From Oscillibacter sp. (GTDB taxonomy: Bacteria; Bacillota; Clostridia; Oscillospirales; Oscillospiraceae), in assembly GCA_017526785.1 (NCBI GenBank), contig JAFXQV010000017.1:1-61528 (forward strand): 61,528 nt of DNA, given 5' to 3'. The number at the start of each line of letters is the position of its first letter. Positions within the stretch are counted from its first letter, which is position 1. The notes under the pieces were generated by a model. It had not been told where the DNA came from. It saw only the letters and a program-made list of their open reading frames with translations, and made no database searches. Positions 9,575 through 17,990 of the stretch are shown here, in pieces. The position numbers and the translations under genes are program-made.

Positions 9575-9790
9575 ATGGGAGAAAATATCCTCGTTCTCGT
9601 TATAGGTATCGCATACACGATATGGGCTATACATGCGGGCAACAGAGTTCTTACAGGCCATTTTCAATGGCTTGACAGAGACGCTATGCCGAATAAAATC
9701 TGCAAATTTATTCTGGCTCTTATAATTGGCAGTTTTATCGGCAGTTTTTATTTGTGCTGGACGCTGTGGAAATGGATGGCGCACAGTTAA
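9575..9790 (+). CDS. Small two-helix membrane protein, unknown
   Basis: 71 residues. Helix one spans about residues 3-20 (ILVLVIGIAYTIWAIHAG) and helix two about 43-64 (ICKFILALIIGSFIGSFYL), with a short polar link between. The ATG has GAAAGG about 14 bases upstream, so the start is only fairly supported. It is AT-richer than its surroundings and lies ahead of spoIIE with a gap of about 190 bases. No family recognised. It could be a recently acquired or orphan gene. Confidence 0.5.
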   Translation: MGENILVLVIGIAYTIWAIHAGNRVLTGHFQWLDRDAMPNKICKFILALIIGSFIGSFYLCWTLWKWMAHS

Positions 9791-9912
9791 GCATACAACA
9801 CACGAGGCGCGGACACCGGGACAGGCGTCCGCGCCTTGCGCTACCCTCTGCCGTTATCGGGGAGGGCTTGTTTTTTCCGGCAAGCGCGAAATTTGAAACC
9901 GTTTCGCGGGGG

Positions 9913-9946
9913 TTCGACAAAAATTTCAGGACGGCGGGGTTACAAT
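9913..9946 (+). promoter_or_regulatory. Putative Spo0A-activated sigma-A promoter of spoIIE
   Basis: TTCGACA (9913-9919), the complement of the 0A box TGTCGAA, overlaps a poor -35. TACAAT (9941-9946) follows 21 bases after TCGACA. Bacillus subtilis spoIIE and spoIIG promoters have the same unusual 21-22 base spacing with 0A boxes at the -35. The match in layout supports conserved Spo0A control, though binding is inferred. Confidence 0.6.
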
Positions 9947-9978
9947 ATCTTCCAGAAGAAAAACAGGGGGGACAGGCC

Positions 9979-12015
9979 TTGAAACAGAAAAGAAAAACGC
10001 GGCGAAAAGAACAGACCGCCGCGCCGCTGTTGTCGTACGGAATCCGCTTTTTCCTGACGGCGGCGCTGGCCGGGAATCAGATTTTGGGCGGGGTCGCGCC
10101 GTTCGCGCTGGGTTGCGTGGCGGCGTCGGGACAGGGCGTCGGGGCGCTGGCGGCACTGTGCGGCGCGGGGCTGGGCGCGTTCTTCCTGATGGACTTCGCC
10201 GACGCGCTCCCGTTCATGGCGGCCTGTACGCTGATAGTGGCGGCGTCGACGGCGTTTCGCGGGAACCGGATTTTGACGGGTGCGCGGGTGATGAGCGTCG
10301 CGGGGGCGCTGTTGTTCCTGTCGGTGGGCGTGATATACGTTTTCGACGCCGGGCGGCCGTCCGAGGCGCTGACGATGTGCGCGGCGGCGGCCGGACTGGT
10401 CGGCGCGAGTACGTGGTTTTTCTGGCCGCTGTTCCACGCGGAGGAGGGCAGAAACCCGGCGGAGGGCGTGCTGTTCCTGACGGCGACGCTGTTGCTGTCG
10501 GCGCAAGGCCTGAACTTCGCGGGCATTTCGCCGGGTCGCATGCTGTTGAGCGTGCTACTGGCCTGCACGGCGTTCGCCCACGGTTCCGCGACGGGTACGG
10601 CCGTCGGGCTGGGAATCGGCCTCACGGCGGACTTGTGCGCCGGAAACGGGAACTGTGTGCTGACGGCGGCTTTCGGGCTGGGTTCGCTCCTGTGCGGGCG
10701 TCACGCGCGCGGCCAGCGCTGGCGCGGGGCGTTGAGCTTTCTGGGCGGCGTGTGCGCGATTCTGCTGACGACCCGCGACCCGGCGTCGAATCCACTGCTG
10801 GTCGAGTGCGGGACTGGCATGTTACTGTTTTTGCTGTTGCCGGACAAGCTCTTTCAGCCGAGGCGGCGGGCGTTGCCGAAAGCCCCCAAGCCCGAGAGCG
10901 CCAAGCGCCTGAAAGAACGCCTCAACCGCGCCGCGTCGGCACTCCGCGACTTGTACGACAATTGCGCCCTTGACACGATTGTGACCGAGGAAAACCCGGC
11001 GATTATCTTCGACCGCGCCGCCGAACGCGCTTGCAGGAATTGCGCCCGCTGTGAACGCTGTTGGCAGGACGAGTACGGCACGACCTTTCAGGCGCTGAAC
11101 AACGCCACGCCCGCTATCTTAGACCGCGGACGGGCGTTGATGGGGGATTTCCCGCAGGCGTTCGCGGGGCGCTGTGTGCGGTTGCGGGAGTTTCTGGCGG
11201 CGGTCAACGCGGAGGTGTCGGCGTACCTGTTGCGGGAGCGCTACCGGAGGCAGTTGGACGAGACCCGCAAGGCCGCGCGGAGGCAGTACGCGCAACTGTC
11301 GGAACTGCTGTCGGCGACGGCCGCCGCCGCCGAGGAGGCCTTGCCCGCGTCCCAACACGAACAGCCGTTATGCAGGTTCGGAACGGCACTGCGCCCCAAG
11401 CGCGGGGAGAGTGTGTGCGGAGACACGGCGCTGTCGTTCCGCACGGAAAACGGCCTCTGGTGCCTGTTGCTGGCCGACGGCATGGGCAGCGGGCAGGAGG
11501 CAAAAGAGGAATCGTCGCTGACGTGCCGACTGTTGCGGCAGTTTTTAGAGGCGGGCATTCGCCCGGAATCGGCGCTACGTACACTCAATTCCGCTATGGC
11601 GTTGCGCGGAGAGGTCACGGGCAGTTTCACGACCATGGACTTGTGCATGTTCAACGCGCTTTCGGGCGACGCCGCGTTTTACAAGTACGGAGCCGCGCCC
11701 AGTTACCTGAAAAAGGGGAGCGTCGTCCGGCGCATTACGGGAATCAGCCTGCCCGTGGGGCTTCGCGACACCGGAACCGAGCCGGACGTCACCCACGTAC
11801 ACTTGGACCCCGGCAGTTTCGCCGTGATGATTAGCGACGGCGTCGCCGACCCCGCGCAAGACCAGTGGCTGCAAAGCCTGTTGGCGGGCTGGGACAGCGA
11901 CGAGCCGCAGGAACTGGCCAAGGCCATTATGATGGAGAGCATCCGGCGGCAGAGTTCCCTTGACGACCGGGGCGTGCAAATCCTCTACTGGCCGGCCGCG
12001 AAGTTCCCCGTATGA
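9979..12015 (+). CDS. spoIIE: Stage II sporulation protein E (membrane PP2C phosphatase)
   Basis: 678 residues from a TTG start (AGGGGGG eight bases upstream, then KQKRKTRRKEQ). The open frame continues upstream through the promoter, so the earlier ATG is rejected. About residues 20-300 hold many hydrophobic segments of the membrane domain. A cysteine-bearing linker (ACRNCARCERCW) follows, then a PP2C phosphatase domain with LLLADGMGSG (about 494-503), GSFTTMDL and MISDGVAD, which carry the metal-binding aspartates. SpoIIE dephosphorylates SpoIIAA to free sigma-F in the forespore and helps polar septation. At 678 residues it is shorter than the Bacillus protein. Confidence 0.95.
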   Translation: MKQKRKTRRKEQTAAPLLSYGIRFFLTAALAGNQILGGVAPFALGCVAASGQGVGALAALCGAGLGAFFLMDFADALPFMAACTLIVAASTAFRGNRILTGARVMSVAGALLFLSVGVIYVFDAGRPSEALTMCAAAAGLVGASTWFFWPLFHAEEGRNPAEGVLFLTATLLLSAQGLNFAGISPGRMLLSVLLACTAFAHGSATGTAVGLGIGLTADLCAGNGNCVLTAAFGLGSLLCGRHARGQRWRGALSFLGGVCAILLTTRDPASNPLLVECGTGMLLFLLLPDKLFQPRRRALPKAPKPESAKRLKERLNRAASALRDLYDNCALDTIVTEENPAIIFDRAAERACRNCARCERCWQDEYGTTFQALNNATPAILDRGRALMGDFPQAFAGRCVRLREFLAAVNAEVSAYLLRERYRRQLDETRKAARRQYAQLSELLSATAAAAEEALPASQHEQPLCRFGTALRPKRGESVCGDTALSFRTENGLWCLLLADGMGSGQEAKEESSLTCRLLRQFLEAGIRPESALRTLNSAMALRGEVTGSFTTMDLCMFNALSGDAAFYKYGAAPSYLKKGSVVRRITGISLPVGLRDTGTEPDVTHVHLDPGSFAVMISDGVADPAQDQWLQSLLAGWDSDEPQELAKAIMMESIRRQSSLDDRGVQILYWPAAKFPV

Positions 12016-12025
12016 AAAGCATGCA

Positions 12026-12055
12026 CCCCTGTCCGCCGGACAGGGGCGTTTTTTG
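12026..12055 (+). terminator. Intrinsic terminator of spoIIE
   Basis: CCCCTGTCC-GCC-GGACAGGGG followed by CGTTTTTT, 11 bases after the stop codon. Confidence 0.9.
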
Positions 12056-12093
12056 CCAATGATTCCTTTACATATCGCACTTTCATTTCAAAG

Positions 12094-12122
12094 TTGACAA
12101 ATCCGCCATTCTCTGGTAGAAT
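12094..12122 (+). promoter_or_regulatory. Sigma-A promoter of the phosphoribosyltransferase-like gene
   Basis: TTGACA (12094-12099), 17 bases, TAGAAT (12117-12122), 58 bases before the ATG. Confidence 0.8.
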
Positions 12123-12179
12123 AACTTCCTAAACCGCACACGAACACAGGAATTACACAAGGAAAGGGGAGACTTCTTT

Positions 12180-12818
12180 ATGGCAGTCAAAATCATTGAG
12201 TACCCGAACCGCAACAGTATGATTCCGTTCCGGGTGGCGGCGGGGCATTTCGCCACCAACCACAGCCACATCAACTACTATGTAGACCTCACCATGACCA
12301 AGTATTGCCTGTCCGAGGCGCGCGCCGCCGCCCTCGAACTGGCCAGCAAGTTCGAGAGCAACACCATCATTGACACCATTCTGTGTCTGGACGGCACGGA
12401 GGTCATCGGCGCGTGTATGGCCAGCGAACTGACCAGAGGCGGGTTCAACAGCATGAACGCCAACCGTACGATTTACGTCGTGACGCCGGAGCATACCGTG
12501 GGAAGCCAGTTGATTTTCCGCGAGAACATTTCCCCCATGATTACCGACAAGCACGTACTGATTTTAGCGGCGTCCGTCGCCACCGGCTACACCGCGCAGG
12601 AGGCCGTGAACGTACTGCGCTATTACAACGGCATTCCGGTCGGAATCTGCTCCATTTTCGCCCGCGCCACGGAGTGCGCCGGATTCCCGGTCACGACCAT
12701 TTTCGATTCCAGCATACTCCCCGACTACATGAGCGTCGCGGCGCACGAGTGCCCGCTTTGCAAGGCGAAATTGCGTCTGGACGCAATGGTGAACACGTTC
12801 GGAATTTCCAGCTTCTGA
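12180..12818 (+). CDS. Phosphoribosyltransferase-family protein (orotate PRTase-like)
   Basis: 212 residues. DGTEVIGA (71-78) and the block HVLILAASVATGYTAQEAV (125-143) line up with the substrate hood and PRPP loop of type I phosphoribosyltransferases, especially orotate PRTase-like proteins. The usual acidic pair before the loop (VDDVITTG) is replaced by LAASVATG, so catalytic competence is doubtful. A C-terminal CPLCKAKL pair of cysteines is unusual for PRTases. It is a monocistronic gene with its own promoter. Function could be pyrimidine salvage or regulation. Confidence 0.65.
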   Translation: MAVKIIEYPNRNSMIPFRVAAGHFATNHSHINYYVDLTMTKYCLSEARAAALELASKFESNTIIDTILCLDGTEVIGACMASELTRGGFNSMNANRTIYVVTPEHTVGSQLIFRENISPMITDKHVLILAASVATGYTAQEAVNVLRYYNGIPVGICSIFARATECAGFPVTTIFDSSILPDYMSVAAHECPLCKAKLRLDAMVNTFGISSF

Positions 12819-12861
12819 CAGAGACAGTAAATAAGTTTACGGGAAAAGTCTAAAAAACCTC

Positions 12862-12890
12862 TTTAAAAGCGTCCCATATTATGGTATACT
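12862..12890 (+). promoter_or_regulatory. Probable promoter and structured leader of the 12964 gene
   Basis: TTTAAA (12862-12867), 17 bases, TATACT (12885-12890) with an extended TGG. The leader holds the hairpin GCGAACC/GGGTTCGC (12921-12940) just before AAGGAGG. Confidence 0.55.
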
Positions 12891-12963
12891 CTGCCAAAGC
12901 GGGGAAAGGAATCCCCGTACGCGAACCAATCCGGGTTCGCCGCGGATATGAAGGAGGCATATT

Positions 12964-13545
12964 ATGAGCGTCAACATGAACGGGGTTGGCTACCCGCCAG
13001 CCGTACAGGCCGCGCAGGCGCAGACCGTCCGGAAAGAGACCGCCGAAACCGCCGAGGCCAAGACCGAGCAGAAACAGCAGGTCGACACCTATCAGTCGGG
13101 CGATAAGGTGTCCTACAAGCCGGACGAGGAACTTATCAAGCAGATGAAAGACGACCTTGCCCAGACGCAGGCCAGATTCCTGACCTCTGTCAAGGACATG
13201 CTGACCAAGCAGGGCGTCAAGGTCGCCGAGGGCGACGGAATCTGGAAGCAGATTGCCGGGGGCAAGTTCAAGGTAGACCCCGAGACGCAGGCCGCCGCGC
13301 AAAAGGAAACTTCCGAGGGCGGTTACTGGAGCGCCGAAAAGACCTCCGAGCGCTTCATCAAGTACGCCAAGGCGCTGACGGGCGGAGACCCCGCCAAGGC
13401 CGAGAAAATGCGCGAGGCGTTCAAGAAGGGCTACGAGGAGGCCGAAAAGGCGTGGGGCGGCAAGCTGCCCGAACTCTCCCAAAAGACCTACGACGCCACT
13501 ATGAAGCTCTTCGACGAGTGGGCGAACGAGGGCAAAGCAGAGTAA
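12964..13545 (+). CDS. Hypothetical soluble, highly charged protein
   Basis: 193 residues with no signal peptide or membrane segment. A low-complexity Gln/Ala/Glu/Lys N-terminal 45 residues precedes a helical, Lys/Glu-rich body (about 55-190). GAAGGAGG precedes the ATG at normal spacing, and a promoter and a strong terminator flank the gene, so it is clearly expressed alone. Codon use matches its neighbours. No family is recognised. The N-terminal MSVNMNGVGYPPAVQ segment resembles the small unstructured starts of proteins in flagellar or secretion systems, but that is weak. Confidence 0.7.
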   Translation: MSVNMNGVGYPPAVQAAQAQTVRKETAETAEAKTEQKQQVDTYQSGDKVSYKPDEELIKQMKDDLAQTQARFLTSVKDMLTKQGVKVAEGDGIWKQIAGGKFKVDPETQAAAQKETSEGGYWSAEKTSERFIKYAKALTGGDPAKAEKMREAFKKGYEEAEKAWGGKLPELSQKTYDATMKLFDEWANEGKAE

Positions 13546-13558
13546 CCAACAGCGACAG

Positions 13559-13587
13559 AGGGCGTCCCGCAAGGGACGCCCCTTTTC
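13559..13587 (+). terminator. Terminator between convergent genes
   Basis: GGGCGTCCC-GCAA-GGGACGCCC followed by CTTTT. It ends the unknown gene and overlaps the stop of the convergent HTH-desulfoferrodoxin gene. Confidence 0.85.
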
Positions 13588-14176
13588 ATGACTTCACGGG
13601 CAGTTCAAAAAGTCCGTGACGGTTACAGTAGCAGTACAGCCGCCGGACGCCCCCGGCCTTGACGCGGGCTTCCGCGCCGCCCTCCGGGTAGAGCTTCACC
13701 AGCTCACAGCCGCCGTCGCGAACCGCCGCCACGAACGAAAGATAGTGTGCCTTGCTCATCCCGTGCCGGAACGAAAGGTAAAGCTCGTCCTCCGACACCT
13801 CCACGGCGCAGGCGTGTTCGTCGTCGGGGGCTTCGGCCTCCAGCGGCGGCAGTGTCACGCCGCAACAACTGATAACGGCCTCCCCCGTCGCGTACAGGAC
13901 GTTCCCGCACAGCGGACAGACATAAAAACGCGTCCGCTCCATCTTGCAGGCGCGGTTTGTGTTCGTGACATCCTTGCCCGACAGCAGTTCCATGACCGAA
14001 ATGCCCAGCGCGTCGGCCAGCGGCTCTATCAGGGTAATGTCGGGGTAGCCCCGCCCGGTCTCCCACTTCGACACCGCCTTGTCACTTACGCGCAGTTTCT
14101 CCGCCAGCGCGCTTTGCGACAGTTTCCGGCTCTCCCGGAGTTTCTTAATGATTGCCCCCGTAATGTACTGGTTCAT
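13586..14176 (-). CDS. XRE-type HTH fused to a desulfoferrodoxin/superoxide-reductase-like domain
   Basis: 196 residues from the ATG at 14176 (AAGGAGG upstream). Residues 4-64 are an XRE helix-turn-helix (KKLRESRKLSQSALAEKLRV...). Residues 84-106 read FYVCPLCGNVL...CC, a CxxC-x13-CC site (C87, C90, C104, C105) like desulfoferrodoxin centre I. The rest resembles superoxide reductase centre II: H121, H138, H144, and CNRHG with C184 and H187, the four His plus one Cys iron ligands. This suggests a DNA-binding protein that senses or reduces superoxide. It lies downstream of the flavodiiron gene but has its own promoter. Confidence 0.82.
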   Translation of the reverse strand: MNQYITGAIIKKLRESRKLSQSALAEKLRVSDKAVSKWETGRGYPDITLIEPLADALGISVMELLSGKDVTNTNRACKMERTRFYVCPLCGNVLYATGEAVISCCGVTLPPLEAEAPDDEHACAVEVSEDELYLSFRHGMSKAHYLSFVAAVRDGGCELVKLYPEGGAEARVKAGGVRRLYCYCNRHGLFELPVKS

Positions 14177-14199
14177 ACGCAGCGCCTCCTTGTGCCGAC

Positions 14200-14228
14200 A
14201 TTCTACGACGCCTCCGGCCAAATGACAA
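14200..14228 (-). promoter_or_regulatory. Promoter of the HTH-desulfoferrodoxin gene
   Basis: On the minus strand TTGTCA (14228-14223), 17 bases, TAGAAT (14205-14200). The short inverted repeat CTAC-GTATG-GTAG (14230-14242 region) just upstream of the -35 may be an operator for the encoded HTH protein. Confidence 0.65.
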
Positions 14229-14246
14229 CCTACGTATGGTAGAGCG

Positions 14247-14275
14247 CAAAAGGCCGCCCCACAAATGAGGCGGCC
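14247..14275 (-). terminator. Intrinsic terminator of the flavodiiron gene
   Basis: On the minus strand GGCCGCC...GGCGGCC followed by TTTTGC, 12 bases after the stop codon. Confidence 0.85.
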
Positions 14276-14286
14276 AGACAGCGGTA

Positions 14287-16827
14287 TTAGAACGCTACCT
14301 CGTCGTACGTGGCACCGTCCTCGACGGCTTTCGTCATGGCGGCCATTTTCGACGTGTCGCCGATGAGAATTACGCCCGCCAAGCGGCTCTTGCGGAAATA
14401 GTATTTCTCATAATTCCCGCGCTGTTCGTCCCGGATTTCCACGGTACGCAGATTTGCTTCGAGAGTGTTGGGGGCGCTCTTGCCGTTGGTTCCCAGCGCG
14501 AAAATGGCCGTGTCCATGGCCTGAATCGACATGGCGGAGCCAATCGGCCGGAACGTGATACTGTCCCCGGCGGCGTTCGCGCCCGCCACGCGTCCGGTCT
14601 CGGCCGCCTGCGCCCAGAATCCGTGAGGCTGTCCGTCGAACTCCGTGCAGTCGCCGCACGCCCACACGTCCGCCGCGCTGGTCGCGCAGTGCGCGTCAAT
14701 CTTAATCAAGACGTTTGTTTCCAGACCCGCCGCCTTGCCGATTGCGATATTGCCCCGCATGCCCGTGGACATCACCACCAGTTCCGCCGGATAACGCGTG
14801 CCGTCATCGAGTACCACGGCGTCGTCGGCGATTTCCGCGATTTTCGCGCCCGTGACGACGCGGACGCCCGCCTTTTCGCAGGCCGCCTGTAACATCCCGG
14901 AGGCCGCGTCGTCGAGCTGGCGCGGCAGAAGTCCGGGCGCGGTTTCAAGGACAGTCACATCAAGGCCGCCCTTTTTGAGTTCCCAGCCGCTTTCCAGACC
15001 CATGACGCCGCCGCCGATAATGACGGCGCGTGTCGCGTTCTTTGCCAGTGCCTGCACCTTTTCGCAGTCGGCGACGGAGCGCACCGACACGACATGGGGC
15101 TTGTCGGCACCCGGAATCGGCACCACGAAGCAACGCGCCCCCAGCGCGTAAATGAGCTTGTCATAGGCGTACGTGCCGCGATTGGTTCTGACGCGCTTTT
15201 CGGCCGTGTCGACGGACAGCACTTCCGTGTCGAAAACCAGTTCAATATTCCGCTCGTCGTACCAAGCGCGGCTCTCAATGGCGAGGCGGTCGCCCGATAA
15301 ATCCTGCAACAGAACTTTTGTCAGCATGGGGCGATTGTAGGGGAGCTGTTTTTCGGCCGTGATAATCTGGATTCTGGCCGTCGCGTTGCGTTCCCGGATG
15401 GCTCCGGCCGCGAAATGCGCCCCCGCCCCGCCGCCGATGATGACAAAACGCTCCTCTGTGTCCTTGCGGAACGATGTGGACGTGTCCTCCACGGGTACGA
15501 ACTTGTCACTGCCCACGCCGCACACCGGGCAGGTATCTTGCGAGGCGTCGAACACCGCCCCGCACACAAGACACTTGACAAGCCCGGACGCCTGTCCGCC
15601 CGTCTTGGCCTCCGGCTTGGGGCGCATGAGTTTCGCGCCGAAGTTGTAGCCGTACTCGTAGGCGTCGAGAAGTTGCGTTTCGCTGGGCTTCAGGCGGACG
15701 CGGAAACCGTCGTCGGGAACAATCATGCGCAGTTGGCGGAGACGCTCGATAATGTGCGGGACGCCCTCCCCGCTCCAGCCGTAACTCCCGAACGCGCTTG
15801 CGAGTTTCCCGCCGTGGACGGGCGCGAACAGGGACAGCGTGAGATTCCAGATGGGTGCCAACGCCTCCCCGATAATGGTCGGCGTCCCCAGCAGGAACGC
15901 GTCGGAAGCGGCCAGTTCCGCCGCGACGGTCGCGGCGTCGGCCGTTACCATGTCGTGGAAGCGGATTTCGGCCTTGCCGCCGCAGGCCTCCGCGATACCC
16001 GCGCCGATACGCTCGGCCAGTTGCCCGGTGTATCCGTAGGCGCTGACATAGGGAATCACGACGAGTTTCTTTTCCGCTTTCGGCGGAACGGCGCACCAGT
16101 CGCGGTAAAGCGCCATGATTTCGTCAATGTGGCTGTCGTGTACGGGGCCGTGTCCGGTGCAAATCATGTTGATTTTCAGGCCTTGGATACGGTCGAGCGC
16201 GTCGTTCATGAACGGGTGGCGGAACGGACCAATGATGTTGTCAAAGTAGTATTTCGTGGCGCGGAGATAGCCTTCCGTGTCCGTCACGGTACTGCGCAAA
16301 ATGCCCTCGTGGCTGTAGTGACTGCCGAACGAGTCGCAGGTGAACAGTACGCCGTCCTCCTCGACATAGGTGTACATGGTATCCGGCCAGTGAAGCTGGG
16401 GCAGAACCATGAAACGCAACGTCTTTCCGCCAAGAGACAGAGTATCGCCGTCCTTCACGGCGCGGCTGTTGAAGTCGTGGTTGATGATTTCTTTCAGAAA
16501 GCTGATGGCCGTGGACGTGGCCACGACGACGGCGCGGGGATTGAGTTCCAGCACTTTCTCAACCGTTCCGGCGTGGTCGGGTTCCGTGTGGTTCATCACG
16601 ATATAGTCAATGGCGCGGATGTCCGTCACGGCGCTGAGGTTCTCCCTGTACTCGTCCCAGAACTTGAGCTTGTTCGTCTCGAAGAGCGCGGTTTTCTCCG
16701 TCCCTTTGAGTACGTAGGAATTGTAGGTGGTGCCAAATTCCGTGTGCATGACGATGTCGAACACGCGGAGATTGGGGTCAAGGACGCCATTCCACCAGAG
16801 GCCATTGGAAAGCTGTAAATACTTCAT
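14287..16827 (-). CDS. Flavodiiron protein fused to short-spaced rubredoxin and NADH:rubredoxin oxidoreductase
   Basis: 846 residues. Residues 1-250 form a metallo-beta-lactamase-like domain with diiron ligands H80, E82, D84, H146, D165 and H226. Residues 253-400 are flavodoxin-like (FMN). Residues 417-440 hold a rubredoxin-type Cys4 site, C419-x2-C422 and C433-x2-C436, with only ten residues between the pairs instead of about 29. From residue 460 (FVIIGGGAGAHFAAGAIR) an FAD/NAD reductase domain follows. One chain can thus carry electrons from NAD(P)H to O2 or NO at the diiron site. The layout fits the multidomain D/F classes of flavodiiron proteins. AAGGAGGA precedes the ATG. Confidence 0.95.
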   Translation of the reverse strand: MKYLQLSNGLWWNGVLDPNLRVFDIVMHTEFGTTYNSYVLKGTEKTALFETNKLKFWDEYRENLSAVTDIRAIDYIVMNHTEPDHAGTVEKVLELNPRAVVVATSTAISFLKEIINHDFNSRAVKDGDTLSLGGKTLRFMVLPQLHWPDTMYTYVEEDGVLFTCDSFGSHYSHEGILRSTVTDTEGYLRATKYYFDNIIGPFRHPFMNDALDRIQGLKINMICTGHGPVHDSHIDEIMALYRDWCAVPPKAEKKLVVIPYVSAYGYTGQLAERIGAGIAEACGGKAEIRFHDMVTADAATVAAELAASDAFLLGTPTIIGEALAPIWNLTLSLFAPVHGGKLASAFGSYGWSGEGVPHIIERLRQLRMIVPDDGFRVRLKPSETQLLDAYEYGYNFGAKLMRPKPEAKTGGQASGLVKCLVCGAVFDASQDTCPVCGVGSDKFVPVEDTSTSFRKDTEERFVIIGGGAGAHFAAGAIRERNATARIQIITAEKQLPYNRPMLTKVLLQDLSGDRLAIESRAWYDERNIELVFDTEVLSVDTAEKRVRTNRGTYAYDKLIYALGARCFVVPIPGADKPHVVSVRSVADCEKVQALAKNATRAVIIGGGVMGLESGWELKKGGLDVTVLETAPGLLPRQLDDAASGMLQAACEKAGVRVVTGAKIAEIADDAVVLDDGTRYPAELVVMSTGMRGNIAIGKAAGLETNVLIKIDAHCATSAADVWACGDCTEFDGQPHGFWAQAAETGRVAGANAAGDSITFRPIGSAMSIQAMDTAIFALGTNGKSAPNTLEANLRTVEIRDEQRGNYEKYYFRKSRLAGVILIGDTSKMAAMTKAVEDGATYDEVAF

Positions 16828-16875
16828 GCGGGTTCCTCCTTACGGCTGTTTGTCGCGGTACGGGGATTCCCCCTG

Positions 16876-16904
16876 ATTATACCAGAACGCGCCGGAAATG
16901 CAAC
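16876..16904 (-). promoter_or_regulatory. Extended -10 promoter of the flavodiiron gene
   Basis: On the minus strand TGGTATAAT (TATAAT at 16881-16876) with a weak -35 (TTGCAT at 16 or GTTGCA at 17 bases). The leader contains the inverted repeat GGGGGAATCCCC. Confidence 0.55.
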
Positions 16905-17028
16905 CGCCTTTTGTGCATGGCCGATAGCAAGTTTTGATTGCGGTTGGCTTTGTTGCACAAAAATAGATTGCTTTTTTGTGCAAAACGCGAAAATACAAAA
17001 AAGTATCGTCAGAAAACGGAAATTTCGC

Positions 17029-17057
17029 TTGATAATCGCGCCGAACAGGCCTATAAT
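17029..17057 (+). promoter_or_regulatory. Sigma-A promoter of the hbd-bcd-etfBA operon
   Basis: TTGATA (17029-17034), 17 bases, TATAAT (17052-17057), 62 bases before hbd. The preceding 130 bases are AT-rich and carry repeated TTTTGTGCA-like tracts that could bind a regulator. Confidence 0.8.
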
Positions 17058-17119
17058 ACGAAAAGATTGTCAGAATTTTAGCAATCTAAGGCGATATATT
17101 TACTACAGGAGGAACCACC

Positions 17120-17956
17120 ATGAAAGTAGCGATTTTTGGAGCCGGAACAATGGGCAGCGGTATCGCGCAGGTATTCGCGGCGAAGGGTCACACGGCGCTG
17201 ATGTACGCCAGTTCCGTGGCGTCCGCCCAGAAGCACAAGGACAAACTCTCCGGGCGTCTGGACAAACTCGTAGCCCGCGGCAAAATGGCGCAGGACGCGA
17301 AAGACGCTATCATGAACAATATCCTTGTGGAGGAGAAGTCCGCCGCCGCTGACGCCGACCTCGTCATTGAGTGCGTCAAGGAAGACATGGCTACCAAGAA
17401 GGAACTGCTCTGCGAACTGGACGCCATGTGCAAGCCGGAGACCGTTTTCGCGTCCAACACGTCCTCCCTGTCCATTACCGAAATGGCCAACGGCCTGACC
17501 CACCCTGTCATCGGCATGCACTTCTTTAACCCCGTCCCGGCCATGAAGCTGGTGGAAGTCATCCGCGGCGCGAACACCTCCCAAGAGACTTTCGACTTTA
17601 TCTACAAGCTCTCCGAGGAAATCGGCAAGACGCCCGTGGAAGTCGCCGAAGCCCCCGGTTTCGTCGTCAACAAGATTCTCATCCCCATGATTAATGAGGC
17701 TATCGGGCTTCTCGAAACCGGCGTTGCCTCCGCCGAGGACATCGACACCGCCATGAAACTGGGTGCCAATCACCCCATGGGACCCCTCGCGCTGGGCGAC
17801 TTGGTAGGCCTTGACGTGTGCCTCGCTATCATGAACACGCTTTACAGCGAGACCGGAGACCCGAAATACCGTCCCGCCGGACTGCTCAAAAAGTACGTCC
17901 GCGCCGGCTGGCTGGGACGCAAGACCGGAAAGGGCATTTTCGACTATTCCAAATAA
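17120..17956 (+). CDS. hbd: 3-hydroxybutyryl-CoA dehydrogenase
   Basis: 278 residues. The NAD-binding motif is [22 protein letters not shown], and [17 protein letters not shown] carries the catalytic His of the family; the C-terminal domain ([16 protein letters not shown]) is also typical. It interconverts acetoacetyl-CoA and 3-hydroxybutyryl-CoA in butyrate formation. AGGAGG precedes the ATG. It is the first gene of the four-gene operon. Crotonase and thiolase, the usual companions, are not in the window and must be encoded elsewhere if the pathway is complete. Confidence 0.96.
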   Translation: MKVAIFGAGTMGSGIAQVFAAKGHTALMYASSVASAQKHKDKLSGRLDKLVARGKMAQDAKDAIMNNILVEEKSAAADADLVIECVKEDMATKKELLCELDAMCKPETVFASNTSSLSITEMANGLTHPVIGMHFFNPVPAMKLVEVIRGANTSQETFDFIYKLSEEIGKTPVEVAEAPGFVVNKILIPMINEAIGLLETGVASAEDIDTAMKLGANHPMGPLALGDLVGLDVCLAIMNTLYSETGDPKYRPAGLLKKYVRAGWLGRKTGKGIFDYSK

Positions 17957-17990
17957 GCGGCCGCTGACGGAATCAGAAGGAGTATAAAGT

